Of a stretch of DNA of 64,000 bases, positions 51,215 to 61,700 are shown piece by piece. Every line of letters starts with the position of its first letter. Position 1 is the first letter of the stretch. The translations under genes and the position numbers were made by a program. The notes below the pieces were generated by a model. The model made no database searches. It had not been told where the DNA came from and saw only the letters and a program-made list of their open reading frames with translations. This DNA comes from Sphingobacterium mizutaii (GTDB taxonomy: Bacteria; Bacteroidota; Bacteroidia; Sphingobacteriales; Sphingobacteriaceae): NCBI RefSeq assembly GCF_900187125.1, contig NZ_LT906468.1:1674001-1738000 (forward strand), given 5' to 3'.

Positions 51215-52912
51215 TTATTTGATATCCTCTTGCGGAGGATTATTGAGTCTTGAATTTTTATATCCATAAAAGAAATAGACCACTAAACCTATGGCTAGCC
51301 AAATCAAAAAGATAACCCAATTACTTGTTCCCAATTCAGTCATTAAGTAAAGATTGATCAGTATGCCGATTACTGGAAGTAATGAAAAGTTATATTTATA
51401 TGCCATGATGGCAAGGATAATCCATACTGTCCAGAAGATCAAAATCAATACTTTATGTTCGAGGATATACAGGAAATCCAGGTGCTGCCATTCTTGTATA
51501 GCTTCTTGGTTGAATCTCCAGATCAATGCCCAAGCTATGATGAATCCTAAACCGATCAGGTATTTTCCATTGATATAAGGAACCCTAAACTTGGATTGCT
51601 TGGATAGACCTGAATGATCCATATAAAGGACTCCCGCACAGACCAAGATAAAGGCAAAAAAGGTACCTACAGATGTTAGATCAACAAAGAAATCCATCTT
51701 GAAGAACATGGAAGGTAGAGCTACAACAAAGCCTGTAACGATGGTCGCAAAGGAAGGGGTCTTGTATTTGGGATGGATTGTAGCAAACTTTTTCCAGAGC
51801 AGACCATCACGGCTCATCGTCATCCAGATCCGGGGTTGAGCCAATTGATACACCAACAAAGCGCTGGTAATAGCAATAACGGAGGTAACAGAAATAATTC
51901 CGGCTAAATAATCTACGCCAATATACTTGAATACAAATGCCAATGGATCTTTGACGTTCAGTTCGGTATAATTGACCATTCCTGTCAATACCAAAGTTAT
52001 CCCGACATATAATACCGTACAGATCAATAAGGTGATGATCATGGCTTTAGGAAGGTCCCGTTGCGGATTTTTACACTCTTCAGCGGTGGTGGAAATGGAA
52101 TCAAATCCAATAAAGGCAAAGAAAACGGCCGCTACGGAGCCCAAGACCCCTTGGATGCCATTAGGAGCAAAGGGAACCCAGTTTTCTGGATTGACAAAGA
52201 AGGCTCCACCGACAATGATTGCCAATATCACACCTATCTTGACCATTACCATGATATTGCTGGCCCTTCTGGACTCCTTAATCCCTCTATATACCAACCA
52301 AGTGATCAAGGTGATAATAACCCCTGAAGGCAAGTCGAAAATAATAGGCAAATCGCCTATTCTAGGTGCAGATTCATAGGCTTTCAATCCAAGCTTATCC
52401 GCAACGGTCAAAGCCTCCGGACCTAATTCTACGAGTTTTTGATGGGCTTCTAAGGCGTACTGTGGCGCCATAGATAGCCATGCTGGGATATGGATGCCAA
52501 AGCCTTCCAGCATAGTCACAAAGTATTGCGACCAAGAAATGGATACCACAATATTGGAAACGGCGTATTCTAAGACCAAGGCCCAGCCGATAATCCATGC
52601 GAACAGTTCCCCAAATGCCACATAGGCATAGGTATAGGCACTTCCGGAAACAGGGATGGTACTTGCAAATTGCGCATAGGAAAGCGCAGTAAAGACGCAG
52701 GCAAAAGCAACAAAAACAAAAAGAAGAGAAATGGCAGGGCCTCCCTCGTAACTAGCCAAACCGATGGTGCTGAATATTCCGGCACCTACAATGGCAGCAA
52801 TTCCCAAAGAAACTAAGTCTCGAACCCCAAGGACCTTGTTCATACTTTCGGACTGACCTTTCTCCTTGATGATCAGTTCTAGACTCTTCCTTTTGAAAAG
52901 CTTATTTCTCAT
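51215..52912 (-). CDS. APC superfamily amino acid permease
   Basis: A 565-residue inner-membrane transporter with about 12-14 helices. It begins with a cytosolic basic region, then LGIAAIVGAGIFSTIGLASY near 36-55 (the G-x-G-I-F unwound-helix motif that binds the substrate amine/carboxylate), VFFAFIGFDSISTTAEECKN near 263-282, and PQRDLPKAMI. This layout is that of the cationic amino acid transporter (CAT/YfnA-like) group. The exact substrate is not evident. It is followed by a terminator at 51182-51208 and preceded by the DyP peroxidase terminator. Confidence 0.9.
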   Translation of the reverse strand: MRNKLFKRKSLELIIKEKGQSESMNKVLGVRDLVSLGIAAIVGAGIFSTIGLASYEGGPAISLLFVFVAFACVFTALSYAQFASTIPVSGSAYTYAYVAFGELFAWIIGWALVLEYAVSNIVVSISWSQYFVTMLEGFGIHIPAWLSMAPQYALEAHQKLVELGPEALTVADKLGLKAYESAPRIGDLPIIFDLPSGVIITLITWLVYRGIKESRRASNIMVMVKIGVILAIIVGGAFFVNPENWVPFAPNGIQGVLGSVAAVFFAFIGFDSISTTAEECKNPQRDLPKAMIITLLICTVLYVGITLVLTGMVNYTELNVKDPLAFVFKYIGVDYLAGIISVTSVIAITSALLVYQLAQPRIWMTMSRDGLLWKKFATIHPKYKTPSFATIVTGFVVALPSMFFKMDFFVDLTSVGTFFAFILVCAGVLYMDHSGLSKQSKFRVPYINGKYLIGLGFIIAWALIWRFNQEAIQEWQHLDFLYILEHKVLILIFWTVWIILAIMAYKYNFSLLPVIGILINLYLMTELGTSNWVIFLIWLAIGLVVYFFYGYKNSRLNNPPQEDIK

Positions 52913-52959
52913 TAGCGATTAATTATTTGGTGAAGTCAACAAAAGTAGATATAAAAATG

Positions 52960-53001
52960 AAACCCTAGAATGATATTTATAAGAAAATCATACTAGGGTT
53001 T
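52960..53001 (-). terminator. Terminator of the DyP peroxidase gene
   Basis: AAACCCTAG at 52960-52968 pairs with CTAGGGTTT at 52993-53001, with an AT-rich inner stem. On the minus strand a T-rich stretch follows. The DyP stop is 30 bases away. Confidence 0.7.
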
Positions 53002-53030
53002 CTGAAAATTTATTGAATAAAATATTTTAT

Positions 53031-53972
53031 TTATGTTGTGGCCGAATAAGAATCTAGCATTTCCTGCGTAGCTACAAAGAAAAGTGTGCCGGTTTCGGCG
53101 GTGCTAAAATCCAATATCCGGTCATAGTTTCCAATGGGATCTCCTAAGAACATATTCTCTAACATCCTTTGAGTTGTAGAGAATTTATTGGCGTAGGAAA
53201 TAAAGTAAGTGCCAAATTCACCTTTTGATGGATTCGAGAAGGGAAGGTTATCTCGTACTATCTTGAGGTCATTGCCATTTTCATCGGTGATACTTGTCAA
53301 TGCACTATGCGCATTCTTTGGTTTTACTTCATCTGTCATTTCAACATCTGACAGTTTATAGCGACCAAATGCCTTTTCCTGTTCGGTAGTTGGTAATTCT
53401 TCCCAAGCCTTGAGGTTGTGGATGTATTTCTGAACAAACTGGTAGCTACCGCCTTCATACTTAGGATCCTCTTCTCCAACTAAAGCAAATTGAGCTCGTT
53501 CATCGCCAATCGGATTCTCTGTGCCATCCACAAAGCCAAGGATAGAACGTCCATCCCAATACCTAAAGCCATGAACTTCTACCAGATTGTCTGCAACCGG
53601 GTTGATGATATCGTAGATATCCTTCGCCATCTCATAACAGATTCCAGCATTCTCGGCACGAAGATGAAAATGCAAATCGCCTTCTGTGGAGACAGCTGTA
53701 TGTTTACCTCCAACTATTTTTTCAAAAGTTTTTAATTCTTTGGGTGCTGGAGTTGGCATGCCCAACTTATTCCAAGCTTCATAGCTGATCCCCATGATGC
53801 AACTGGTTCTGCCATTTGGCGTTCGAACCACGAATGAATGGTTTAAATTGGAAACCAACGCACATAGCCTTTCAAAAACAGGTTTGTAGTCTGTACCATC
53901 CTTGAATTTCCATACTGAAAAAATGGTGTTATTATTCGGGTAGTCCGTTATGTTCTGAGATTGGGTCGCCAT
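53031..53972 (-). CDS. Dye-decolorizing (DyP-type) heme peroxidase
   Basis: A 313-residue protein with the family motif GFVDG at 146-150 (catalytic D149 in ILGFVDGTENP). The proximal heme-ligand histidine is in KNAHSALTSI (H222) and the distal arginine in KIVRDNLPF (R240). DyP proteins use hydrogen peroxide to oxidise dyes, lignin-like phenols or porphyrins. No signal peptide is seen, so the cytosol or an encapsulin shell is its likely place; no encapsulin gene is in the window. It is downstream of the trimethylamine monooxygenase gene on the same strand but terminators lie between them. Confidence 0.92.
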   Translation of the reverse strand: MATQSQNITDYPNNNTIFSVWKFKDGTDYKPVFERLCALVSNLNHSFVVRTPNGRTSCIMGISYEAWNKLGMPTPAPKELKTFEKIVGGKHTAVSTEGDLHFHLRAENAGICYEMAKDIYDIINPVADNLVEVHGFRYWDGRSILGFVDGTENPIGDERAQFALVGEEDPKYEGGSYQFVQKYIHNLKAWEELPTTEQEKAFGRYKLSDVEMTDEVKPKNAHSALTSITDENGNDLKIVRDNLPFSNPSKGEFGTYFISYANKFSTTQRMLENMFLGDPIGNYDRILDFSTAETGTLFFVATQEMLDSYSATT

Positions 53973-54056
53973 AGGTAATTTATTAATAGTGATATCCTAA
54001 ATTAAGCATTCTTAACAATAGATTAAAGTAAGCCTCTAAATTTTAATACATTAAAA

Positions 54057-54126
54057 AAGTACTGTTTTTTGGGACAGTACTGATTCAGTGGCTATTAAAA
54101 AAAGCAGAGAATAAATTCCCTGCTTT
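54057..54126 (-). terminator. Two tandem terminators after the trimethylamine monooxygenase gene
   Basis: The first stem (AAAGCAG with CTGCTTT at 54101-54126) has T7 on the minus strand. The second (AGTACTGT with ACAGTACT, 54058-54081) has T6 on the minus strand. Both lie within 75 bases of the stop at 54132 and before the DyP gene, so the two genes are separately transcribed. Confidence 0.7.
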
Positions 54127-54131
54127 CTCCA

Positions 54132-56037
<1,906 letters not shown>

Positions 56038-56910
56038 ATGGCATCAGGAATATTCGCGGTTTTGGATGATATCGCCGCTCTAATGGACGACGTAGCAGTT
56101 GCAAGTAAAATTGCAACTCGGAAAACCGCAGGTATCCTGGGAGATGATTTGGCAGTAAATGCTGAAAAAGCAACCGGATTTTTAGCTTCCAGGGAATTAC
56201 CCGTTCTATGGGCCATTACGAAAGGTTCCTTTGTCAACAAGCTAATCATCGTGCCTGTCGCGCTCTTGCTCAATGCTTTTCTTCCCGTTGTTATTAAGTA
56301 TATTTTACTGATTGGAGGTGCCTATCTTGCGTATGAAGGTGCTGAAAAAGTGATACATTATCTTTTTCACCGAAAGAAAGAGGGACAGGAGGTCATCAAG
56401 GAACAAGCCTTGGAAGGTGAAGCTGCAGAATCTGCAAAAGTAAAATCAGCGGTGACCACAGATTTTATATTATCGGTAGAGATTGTAATCATAGCACTGG
56501 GAACTGTATTGGAAGAAAGCCTTGCAATCCAGATCTTGACGGTCTCTGTGGTTGCCATCCTTGCTACTGTAGGTGTTTATGGAATTGTGGCCCTGATCGT
56601 GAGAATGGATGATGCAGGACATAGCCTGATCAAAAAATCAAACGATAAAGGAATAGCCGCTAAATTAGGACACCTCCTTGTGAAGCTTTTACCTATTGTT
56701 ATCAAAGCCTTAGGCGTGATCGGAACTATTGCCCTATTGTTGGTTGCAGGGGGTATTTTCGTTCATAATATCGACTTTTTCCACCATTTCCTTCCTCAGG
56801 TTCCTTCCATCGTTAAAGAATTTGGAATAGGTCTTGTAGTAGGTTTTGTCGTTTTAGGGATTGTGCTCCTGGTAAAGAAGATTTTTGGAATAGGCAAGGA
56901 TAAACATTAA
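56038..56910 (+). CDS. DUF808 family membrane protein (YedI-like)
   Basis: A 290-residue inner-membrane protein. Its start MASGIFAVLDDIAALMDDVA at 56038 is the family's own N terminus; an open frame back to 55981 adds 19 residues that do not belong. It has AVASKIATRKTAGILGDDLA then VNAEKATGF (27-55), KYILLIGGAYLAYEGAEKVI near 101-120, and six to seven helices in all. The function is unknown; YedI is an uncharacterised inner-membrane protein. It is alone on the plus strand. Confidence 0.9.
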   Translation: MASGIFAVLDDIAALMDDVAVASKIATRKTAGILGDDLAVNAEKATGFLASRELPVLWAITKGSFVNKLIIVPVALLLNAFLPVVIKYILLIGGAYLAYEGAEKVIHYLFHRKKEGQEVIKEQALEGEAAESAKVKSAVTTDFILSVEIVIIALGTVLEESLAIQILTVSVVAILATVGVYGIVALIVRMDDAGHSLIKKSNDKGIAAKLGHLLVKLLPIVIKALGVIGTIALLLVAGGIFVHNIDFFHHFLPQVPSIVKEFGIGLVVGFVVLGIVLLVKKIFGIGKDKH

Positions 56911-57008
56911 TTTATTTGTAGGTAGGTTTATTTTTTAGCAATTTGCGCCTCCAATAGGTTCATACCTAAACCGAATAGAATTTCTAAATGAATTAGTATA
57001 CATTATTT

Positions 57009-57521
57009 ATGAAAAAAATATTAAACATTATTTGTTTTGTGGCTGTTATAGGCGCTTTTACAGCTTGTTCTAAAGATGACGAAGAAGTAAAGACTCCAAA
57101 GGATACAACAGAACTGATTGGGAAATGGGTTAAAGTTGATGGATTAGGGAATGTTGATACAGCGATAACCGAAGGCCCTCATTTGGATACGTTGAAAATG
57201 CTGGAATTCATGCCAGACAATAAATTAAAAGTTAGCCGTGGTAAATTCTGTAATTTCCAGAATCTGAAGAATGACAATCAAGAAGGGGACTTTGAATATT
57301 ATTCGGTAAATAATAGTCCTTATGCAGGTATCAACGACCGAATTAAATACAGCAAAGAGTGTAGCAAAGGAATGCCTGTAACTTTACAGGGAAATACTCT
57401 GCGCATTGGTTTTGGAAATGAAGCAGGTACTTTTGAAGAATATAGAAAGGTTGTTCCTGCGGAAACACCTGAGGTTCCTGAAACCCCAGAAGTTCCAACT
57501 GAACCGACTCCTGCTGGATAA
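57009..57521 (+). CDS. Hypothetical lipocalin-like lipoprotein with a PEVP-rich tail
   Basis: A 170-residue lipoprotein (lipobox FTAC, Cys20). The mature domain begins LIGKWVKVDG, a lipocalin-like strand, with FMPDNKLKV and ends in a disulfide-prone part (KFCNF and ECSKG). The last 20 residues repeat ETPEVP/PTEPT, a flexible tail. No function is known. A terminator follows at 57542-57570. Confidence 0.75.
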   Translation: MKKILNIICFVAVIGAFTACSKDDEEVKTPKDTTELIGKWVKVDGLGNVDTAITEGPHLDTLKMLEFMPDNKLKVSRGKFCNFQNLKNDNQEGDFEYYSVNNSPYAGINDRIKYSKECSKGMPVTLQGNTLRIGFGNEAGTFEEYRKVVPAETPEVPETPEVPTEPTPAG

Positions 57522-57541
57522 AAAATATTAGATATTAAAGT

Positions 57542-57570
57542 AAAGCCCGAAATTAATTTTCGGGCTTTTT
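57542..57570 (+). terminator. Intrinsic terminator of the lipocalin-like gene
   Basis: AAAGCCCGAAA with TTTCGGGCTTT around TTAAT, then T5. Twenty bases after the stop. Confidence 0.85.
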
Positions 57571-57614
57571 GTTTACAGAGAATTACAAAAGGCTGACTCT
57601 CTGAGAATACTAAA

Positions 57615-57650
57615 ACAAAAAACCCTGACCAAGCAGCCAGGGATTTTTTT
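57615..57650 (-). terminator. Terminator of the GNAT gene
   Basis: CCCTG with CAGGG around a ten-base loop, T6 on the minus strand and T7 on the plus strand, so it can serve both of the convergent genes. Confidence 0.65.
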
Positions 57651-57693
57651 ATATGGCCATCTGCCATGTTATTGTTAAACGTTTCTTTTCTAA

Positions 57694-58146
57694 TTAGAGA
57701 TGTAATTTCATCCCTTCGTGACTAGCTTTAAAACCCAGCTTCTCATAAAACTTTAATGCCTCTGGTCTTACCTTGTCAACTGTCAGTTGCAGGACGTGTG
57801 CACTTTTACCTTTCGCTCTACGGATTGCATATCGGATCATCTTTTCACCATAACCCTTTGAGCGCTCTGCCTTATCAATCCTAACGCCTTCTATCTGGGC
57901 CCGGATGCCACCACGATAGGTAAGATATTGGATAAACGTCAATTGCAAACAACCGATTACTTTACCATCTTCCGATTCCATGACAATAAGCTCTTGGTTT
58001 TTGTCTTCATTAATTTTATTGAAGGCCGTAATGTACTCCGCAGGAAGAGGATGGCGATAAGCTTCACGCATATTCCCTAACATATCGTCCGAAAGTAATT
58101 CAATGATTCTTTCTAAGTCCATTATATGGGCTTTTCTAAACTTCAT
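57694..58146 (-). CDS. GNAT family N-acetyltransferase
   Basis: A 150-residue acetyltransferase. The frame goes back to an ATG at 58182, but the family N terminus MKFRKAHIMDLERIIELLSD starts at 58146. It has the strand GKVIGCLQLTFIQYLTYRGG near 62-81, the acetyl-CoA loop IDKAERSKGYGEKMIRYAIR near 90-109 (the R/QxxGxG motif here as RSKGYG), and LKFYEKLGFKASHEGMKLHL at the end. The acceptor is unknown. Confidence 0.9.
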   Translation of the reverse strand: MKFRKAHIMDLERIIELLSDDMLGNMREAYRHPLPAEYITAFNKINEDKNQELIVMESEDGKVIGCLQLTFIQYLTYRGGIRAQIEGVRIDKAERSKGYGEKMIRYAIRRAKGKSAHVLQLTVDKVRPEALKFYEKLGFKASHEGMKLHL

Positions 58147-58627
58147 GGTAGATTTTCCTATGTTTGCATAGTAAATGTACAAAAAATCTAGAATAAAAAT
58201 AAAAGGACAAAAAAGAAAGAATATTTTTTTGCAGATTTTATCCTAAGCATCACAAACGATCTGTTTTCTTTTTTCCAAGGAGCTTTCTTAAAAAAGAATT
58301 CGACCCAGCTAGGGATTATCCGATAAACAAATTAAATTCTATCCACAATTCTTCCCCGCTATGAATAGGTTTTTCAAAAACTCTTTCTCCATAAAGAAAT
58401 TCCCCATCCAAACTCCAAAGAAATTTCCTGAAAATCAGTTTTTTGCACTTTATTACATTAAACTTCCATCTCATTACATTTTCTCTTGCAACTATTGCAA
58501 TATTTTTTAAAATTATGTAACTTGTTGATAGATAGTTTGTTGATGGATATTTATTTATCCATTACTTCCCATTTATCAACAATTTAATTAACATTTTTCG
58601 AAAAACACTTAGTACAGGAGGTATATC
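58147..58627. other. Intergenic stretch, no supported gene
   Basis: AT-rich spacer between the divergent GNAT and small-protein genes. It must hold both promoters, but I find no clean TTTG / TAnnTTTG pair. No coding frame stands out. Confidence 0.4.
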
Positions 58628-58846
58628 ATGGAAAGTCTAAAATTTGAAATTGGAAAGGTTTCGCTGCATCAACTAAACAGCGTCAGAGACGCATTAAATG
58701 AAATAACAAATATCAACGATTGGCAGATTGCCCCTTATGTGGATGGCTATTTACTCTCTGTCAAAGGGATAAATATCGTAAGTTATTCCATTCTAAAATC
58801 CATTACCGCACTTGGGATAAATGCAGAACAACTTTATGAAGAATAG
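58628..58846 (+). CDS. Hypothetical small protein with a strong Shine-Dalgarno site
   Basis: A 72-residue protein, MESLKFEIGKVSLHQLNSVR ... YLLSVKGINIVSYSILKSIT, with an alternating beta-alpha-beta pattern as in HMA- or ACT-like small folds. There is no CxxC metal motif. No family is recognised. An AGGAGG sequence seven bases before the ATG is unusual for this phylum. Terminator at 58866-58894. Transcribed alone. Confidence 0.65.
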   Translation: MESLKFEIGKVSLHQLNSVRDALNEITNINDWQIAPYVDGYLLSVKGINIVSYSILKSITALGINAEQLYEE

Positions 58847-58865
58847 ATTCTTCAAATTCGACTCT

Positions 58866-58894
58866 AGTCAAGGTTTTTCCTTGACTTTTTTTTT
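58866..58894 (+). terminator. Intrinsic terminator of the 72-residue protein gene
   Basis: AGTCAAGG with CCTTGACT around a T5 loop and a T8-9 run. Confidence 0.85.
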
Positions 58895-58953
58895 ATTGTA
58901 TTGGTTTGGATTAAAGGTATTAGGTACTGCTCGGGGGGAGATATTAGTTCTAG

Positions 58954-59448
58954 CTAGTTATGGGTATAAACACTGAGCTTCTTTCTCAAAATCCTGCGGA
59001 TCGTATGGATCCTGGTCTTAATGGTGCCTTCTTTAATGCCCAGGTTTTCAGCAATTTCATAGTATTTAAAGCCTTCTAGGTACATACTGATTATCTCGTA
59101 ATTCTCGTCAGACAGGCTGTTCATGGATTTTTCAATATCTCCCATGACAAACCTGGATTCGGCACTGTTTCTAGAATTCCTGTTTTCTCCTGTGTAGATA
59201 AGTTCCTTTTCAGCAGTTCTATATAGGTTTAAGCGCCTGTATTTATTCAAATAAATGTTTTTCATGATCACGTATAACCACGAGACTATTTTAGGGTGGT
59301 TGATGAATTTTTCGATTGATTTCAAGCTTCGTATAAAGGTTTCTTGAACTAGTTCTTCTTTTTCGTTTTGATCCGTCGTGAAATTATTAGCCAATCTGGT
59401 CAGAATGGGGCTATTTTCAACGATCACATCATTAATTAGATTTTTCAT
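58954..59448 (-). CDS. Sigma-70 family RNA polymerase sigma factor (ECF type)
   Basis: A 164-residue sigma factor with region 2 (TRLANNFTTDQNEKEELVQE then TFIRSLKSIEKFINHPKIVS, then WLYVIMKNIYLNKYRR near 57-72) and region 4 (SLSDENYEIISMYLEGFKYY then EIAENLGIKEGTIKTRIHTI near 111-150). It has no attached anti-sigma gene. It is short, as normal for ECF. Target promoters cannot be predicted. Confidence 0.9.
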   Translation of the reverse strand: MKNLINDVIVENSPILTRLANNFTTDQNEKEELVQETFIRSLKSIEKFINHPKIVSWLYVIMKNIYLNKYRRLNLYRTAEKELIYTGENRNSRNSAESRFVMGDIEKSMNSLSDENYEIISMYLEGFKYYEIAENLGIKEGTIKTRIHTIRRILRKKLSVYTHN

Positions 59449-59913
59449 GATGGTATGTTGTTATTGTTTAATTAACAATATAACGTATTGTTTGTGAGCA
59501 TGTTTTGCTGTCTGTCCCCTGGCTTGCTAAAATGGGTATTAAACTTTTTAGCAGGTATTAATTGCTCAAGTCTAGGTAACTTAGGTAATTTGTCATCAAT
59601 CCCTTTTGGTTTCAAATAACCCTACATTCTCCAAAAACTGAATTTTTTATTAATTGTTAAATTATTTGTTACACAATAAATTGTAGCGGAATTGCGACAA
59701 ATACCTGAATTCACTTAAAAAGTACTGAAATCTATTTAATTCAACCATGGTCCAAGTTGATAGCAATTAATTTTAGCTAATTTTAATAGCTTATTAAAAA
59801 TTTAAATAAGCAATACCGATGATATATAAAATTGATTTATTAGGAAGTATTTCTTTATAAATTAATGGGAAAAAGTAAACTAATTAAAGGAAAAAAGACA
59901 AGGTTAATTAGTC
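59449..59913. other. Intergenic stretch, no supported gene
   Basis: AT-rich spacer between the divergent sigma-factor and kinase genes, with several AATTNAATT-type strings but no clear promoter pair and no gene. Confidence 0.4.
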
Positions 59914-60993
59914 ATGCTAACTTCGAAAAAAGATTCAATACATAAATCTAACAGCAATAGAAAGTACACCCTGCTCCAAGAAGAGTGTAAGAGTGATTTT
60001 TTATGCTTTGATGTCTTTTTTAAAGAAGGTCCCTTCGCCATTCTGGTATTGGATAAAAACTTCCATGTTATTCGTATTAATGGAAGATTTGATTACATAT
60101 TTGGTTTAAAAGGAAAGGAGTTAATTTCTAGAGATATTTTTGAGTTTTTAAACTCAGAAGATGCATATAGATTAAAGGGAATTTTTGAAAACAGAGATGA
60201 ATCCAGAAAACCTTTATTGGTTAATTTGAGATTTAAAAAGAGTAAAAGTTCTTTCCTAAATATCGAAACCTTCATAAAAAAATTTATCAATCAGTTCCAA
60301 GAGCCACAATATTGCATGCTCCTGTTTGATAAAAAGTTTTATCCACACCATCATTGGGTGGAATTAAAAAAAGAAGTGTTTCAAGCCATTGTGGATACCC
60401 AAGAACAGGAGCGATTTAGAATTGGAACCCAATTACACGATAGTGTCGCCCAAACCCTATATGCGATAAAATTAAACCTCCAACATTTAGAAAACGATAA
60501 ACAAGGTAAATCCAATGAAATACAGTCCATTAAACTGATGTTGAACGATGCTATTTCGCAAATCCGAAATATCTCGATCGACTTGGTACCTGCTGTACTC
60601 AATGATTTTGGACTGAAGGCCGCCATTCAGTTTATGGTAAACCGAATTGATATGCCTGATTTCCAAATTACCACCGCGATTTCTAATAAAGTGGAAGATG
60701 TTGAACAAGAAGTCAAGTTAGTAATCTATAGAATTGTCCAAGAATTATTGAATAACTGCCTAAAACATTCCCATGCAAATAAAGTTGCTGTAAAAGTGGG
60801 AATGAATGAAGAGAAAGTTCAAATAACAGTCAAGGACAATGGAAAGGGCTTTTCCGAGGAATTAGCCGATAACATGAGGAAAGGAATTGGTTTGAGGAGT
60901 ATAAAAAATAGAATTGATTTGTATCAAGGAGAAATTAAAATTTTGGAATTAAAAAAAGGAACCGCAGTGGACATTATATTAAACGTATTTTAA
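59914..60993 (+). CDS. PAS-containing sensor histidine kinase (HisKA_3 type)
   Basis: A 359-residue cytosolic kinase without membrane segments. Residues 30-145 resemble a PAS domain (GPFAILVLDKNFHVIRINGR then FDYIFGLKGKELISRDIFEF). The HisKA_3 motif RIGTQLHDSVAQTLYAIKLN carries H175, and the HATPase domain has LLNNCLKH, KDNGKGFSEE and GLRSIKNR. It lies three bases before a LuxR-type response regulator and is its partner. The PAS ligand is unknown. Confidence 0.92.
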   Translation: MLTSKKDSIHKSNSNRKYTLLQEECKSDFLCFDVFFKEGPFAILVLDKNFHVIRINGRFDYIFGLKGKELISRDIFEFLNSEDAYRLKGIFENRDESRKPLLVNLRFKKSKSSFLNIETFIKKFINQFQEPQYCMLLFDKKFYPHHHWVELKKEVFQAIVDTQEQERFRIGTQLHDSVAQTLYAIKLNLQHLENDKQGKSNEIQSIKLMLNDAISQIRNISIDLVPAVLNDFGLKAAIQFMVNRIDMPDFQITTAISNKVEDVEQEVKLVIYRIVQELLNNCLKHSHANKVAVKVGMNEEKVQITVKDNGKGFSEELADNMRKGIGLRSIKNRIDLYQGEIKILELKKGTAVDIILNVF

Positions 60994-60996
60994 AAA

Positions 60997-61656
60997 ATGG
61001 GCGAAATTAAGATACTTTTAGCTGAAGATCATTTAGTGGTGAGAAATGGTATTAAGCTTCTTTTAAATTCCCAAACAAATTTTAATGTAGTAGCTGATGT
61101 CAGCAACGGAAAAGATGCGTTGCTTTCATTAAATGCTGGAATAGAAGTCGATATTATTATCACTGACTTAAGTATGAGCAACCTAGACGGTTTACAGCTA
61201 ATCCAGGAGGTAACTGCAAAATACCCTAATATTAAAGTCATTGTGCTGACCATGTTGGATTGTGAACAACATATGTTCAAAGCCTTCGAATATGGCGCAA
61301 AAGGATATTTGGTCAAAAATGTAGGATCTGATGAACTTATTTTTTGCATCAATCATGTCGCAAATGGTGGTAAATATCTATGTGAGGAATTGGCAATTTC
61401 TTTTATCAATAATGGAATTGAAAAGAATAAAAACAAGTCCATGGAATTTGACCCTGAAGCTCTTGACTTGACCTCCAGAGAACTGGAAGTCCTTGAATTG
61501 CTTGGGGAGGGCTTGACTAACCTAGAAATTTCGAAGAAGTTATTCCTTTCAAAGCGTACCGTGGAAGGCCATCGACAGAATCTGATCGATAAAACAAAGT
61601 CCAAAAACACACCTGCATTGATTAAATATGCCGTATTGAATGGACTGATTCAATAA
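60997..61656 (+). CDS. NarL/LuxR-type response regulator
   Basis: A 219-residue protein with acidic pair E10-D11, phosphoacceptor D57 in IIITDLSMSNLDG, lysine near 107 in LVKNVGSD, and a LuxR HTH: LTSRELEVLELLGEGLTNLE then ISKKLFLSKRTVEGHRQNLI near 152-191. It is translated just after the PAS kinase. DNA target unknown. Confidence 0.93.
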   Translation: MGEIKILLAEDHLVVRNGIKLLLNSQTNFNVVADVSNGKDALLSLNAGIEVDIIITDLSMSNLDGLQLIQEVTAKYPNIKVIVLTMLDCEQHMFKAFEYGAKGYLVKNVGSDELIFCINHVANGGKYLCEELAISFINNGIEKNKNKSMEFDPEALDLTSRELEVLELLGEGLTNLEISKKLFLSKRTVEGHRQNLIDKTKSKNTPALIKYAVLNGLIQ

Positions 61657-61700
61657 TTTGTAAACTTTATCAAGGTTCGGTTTGTTCTTCCTTTGAAGCT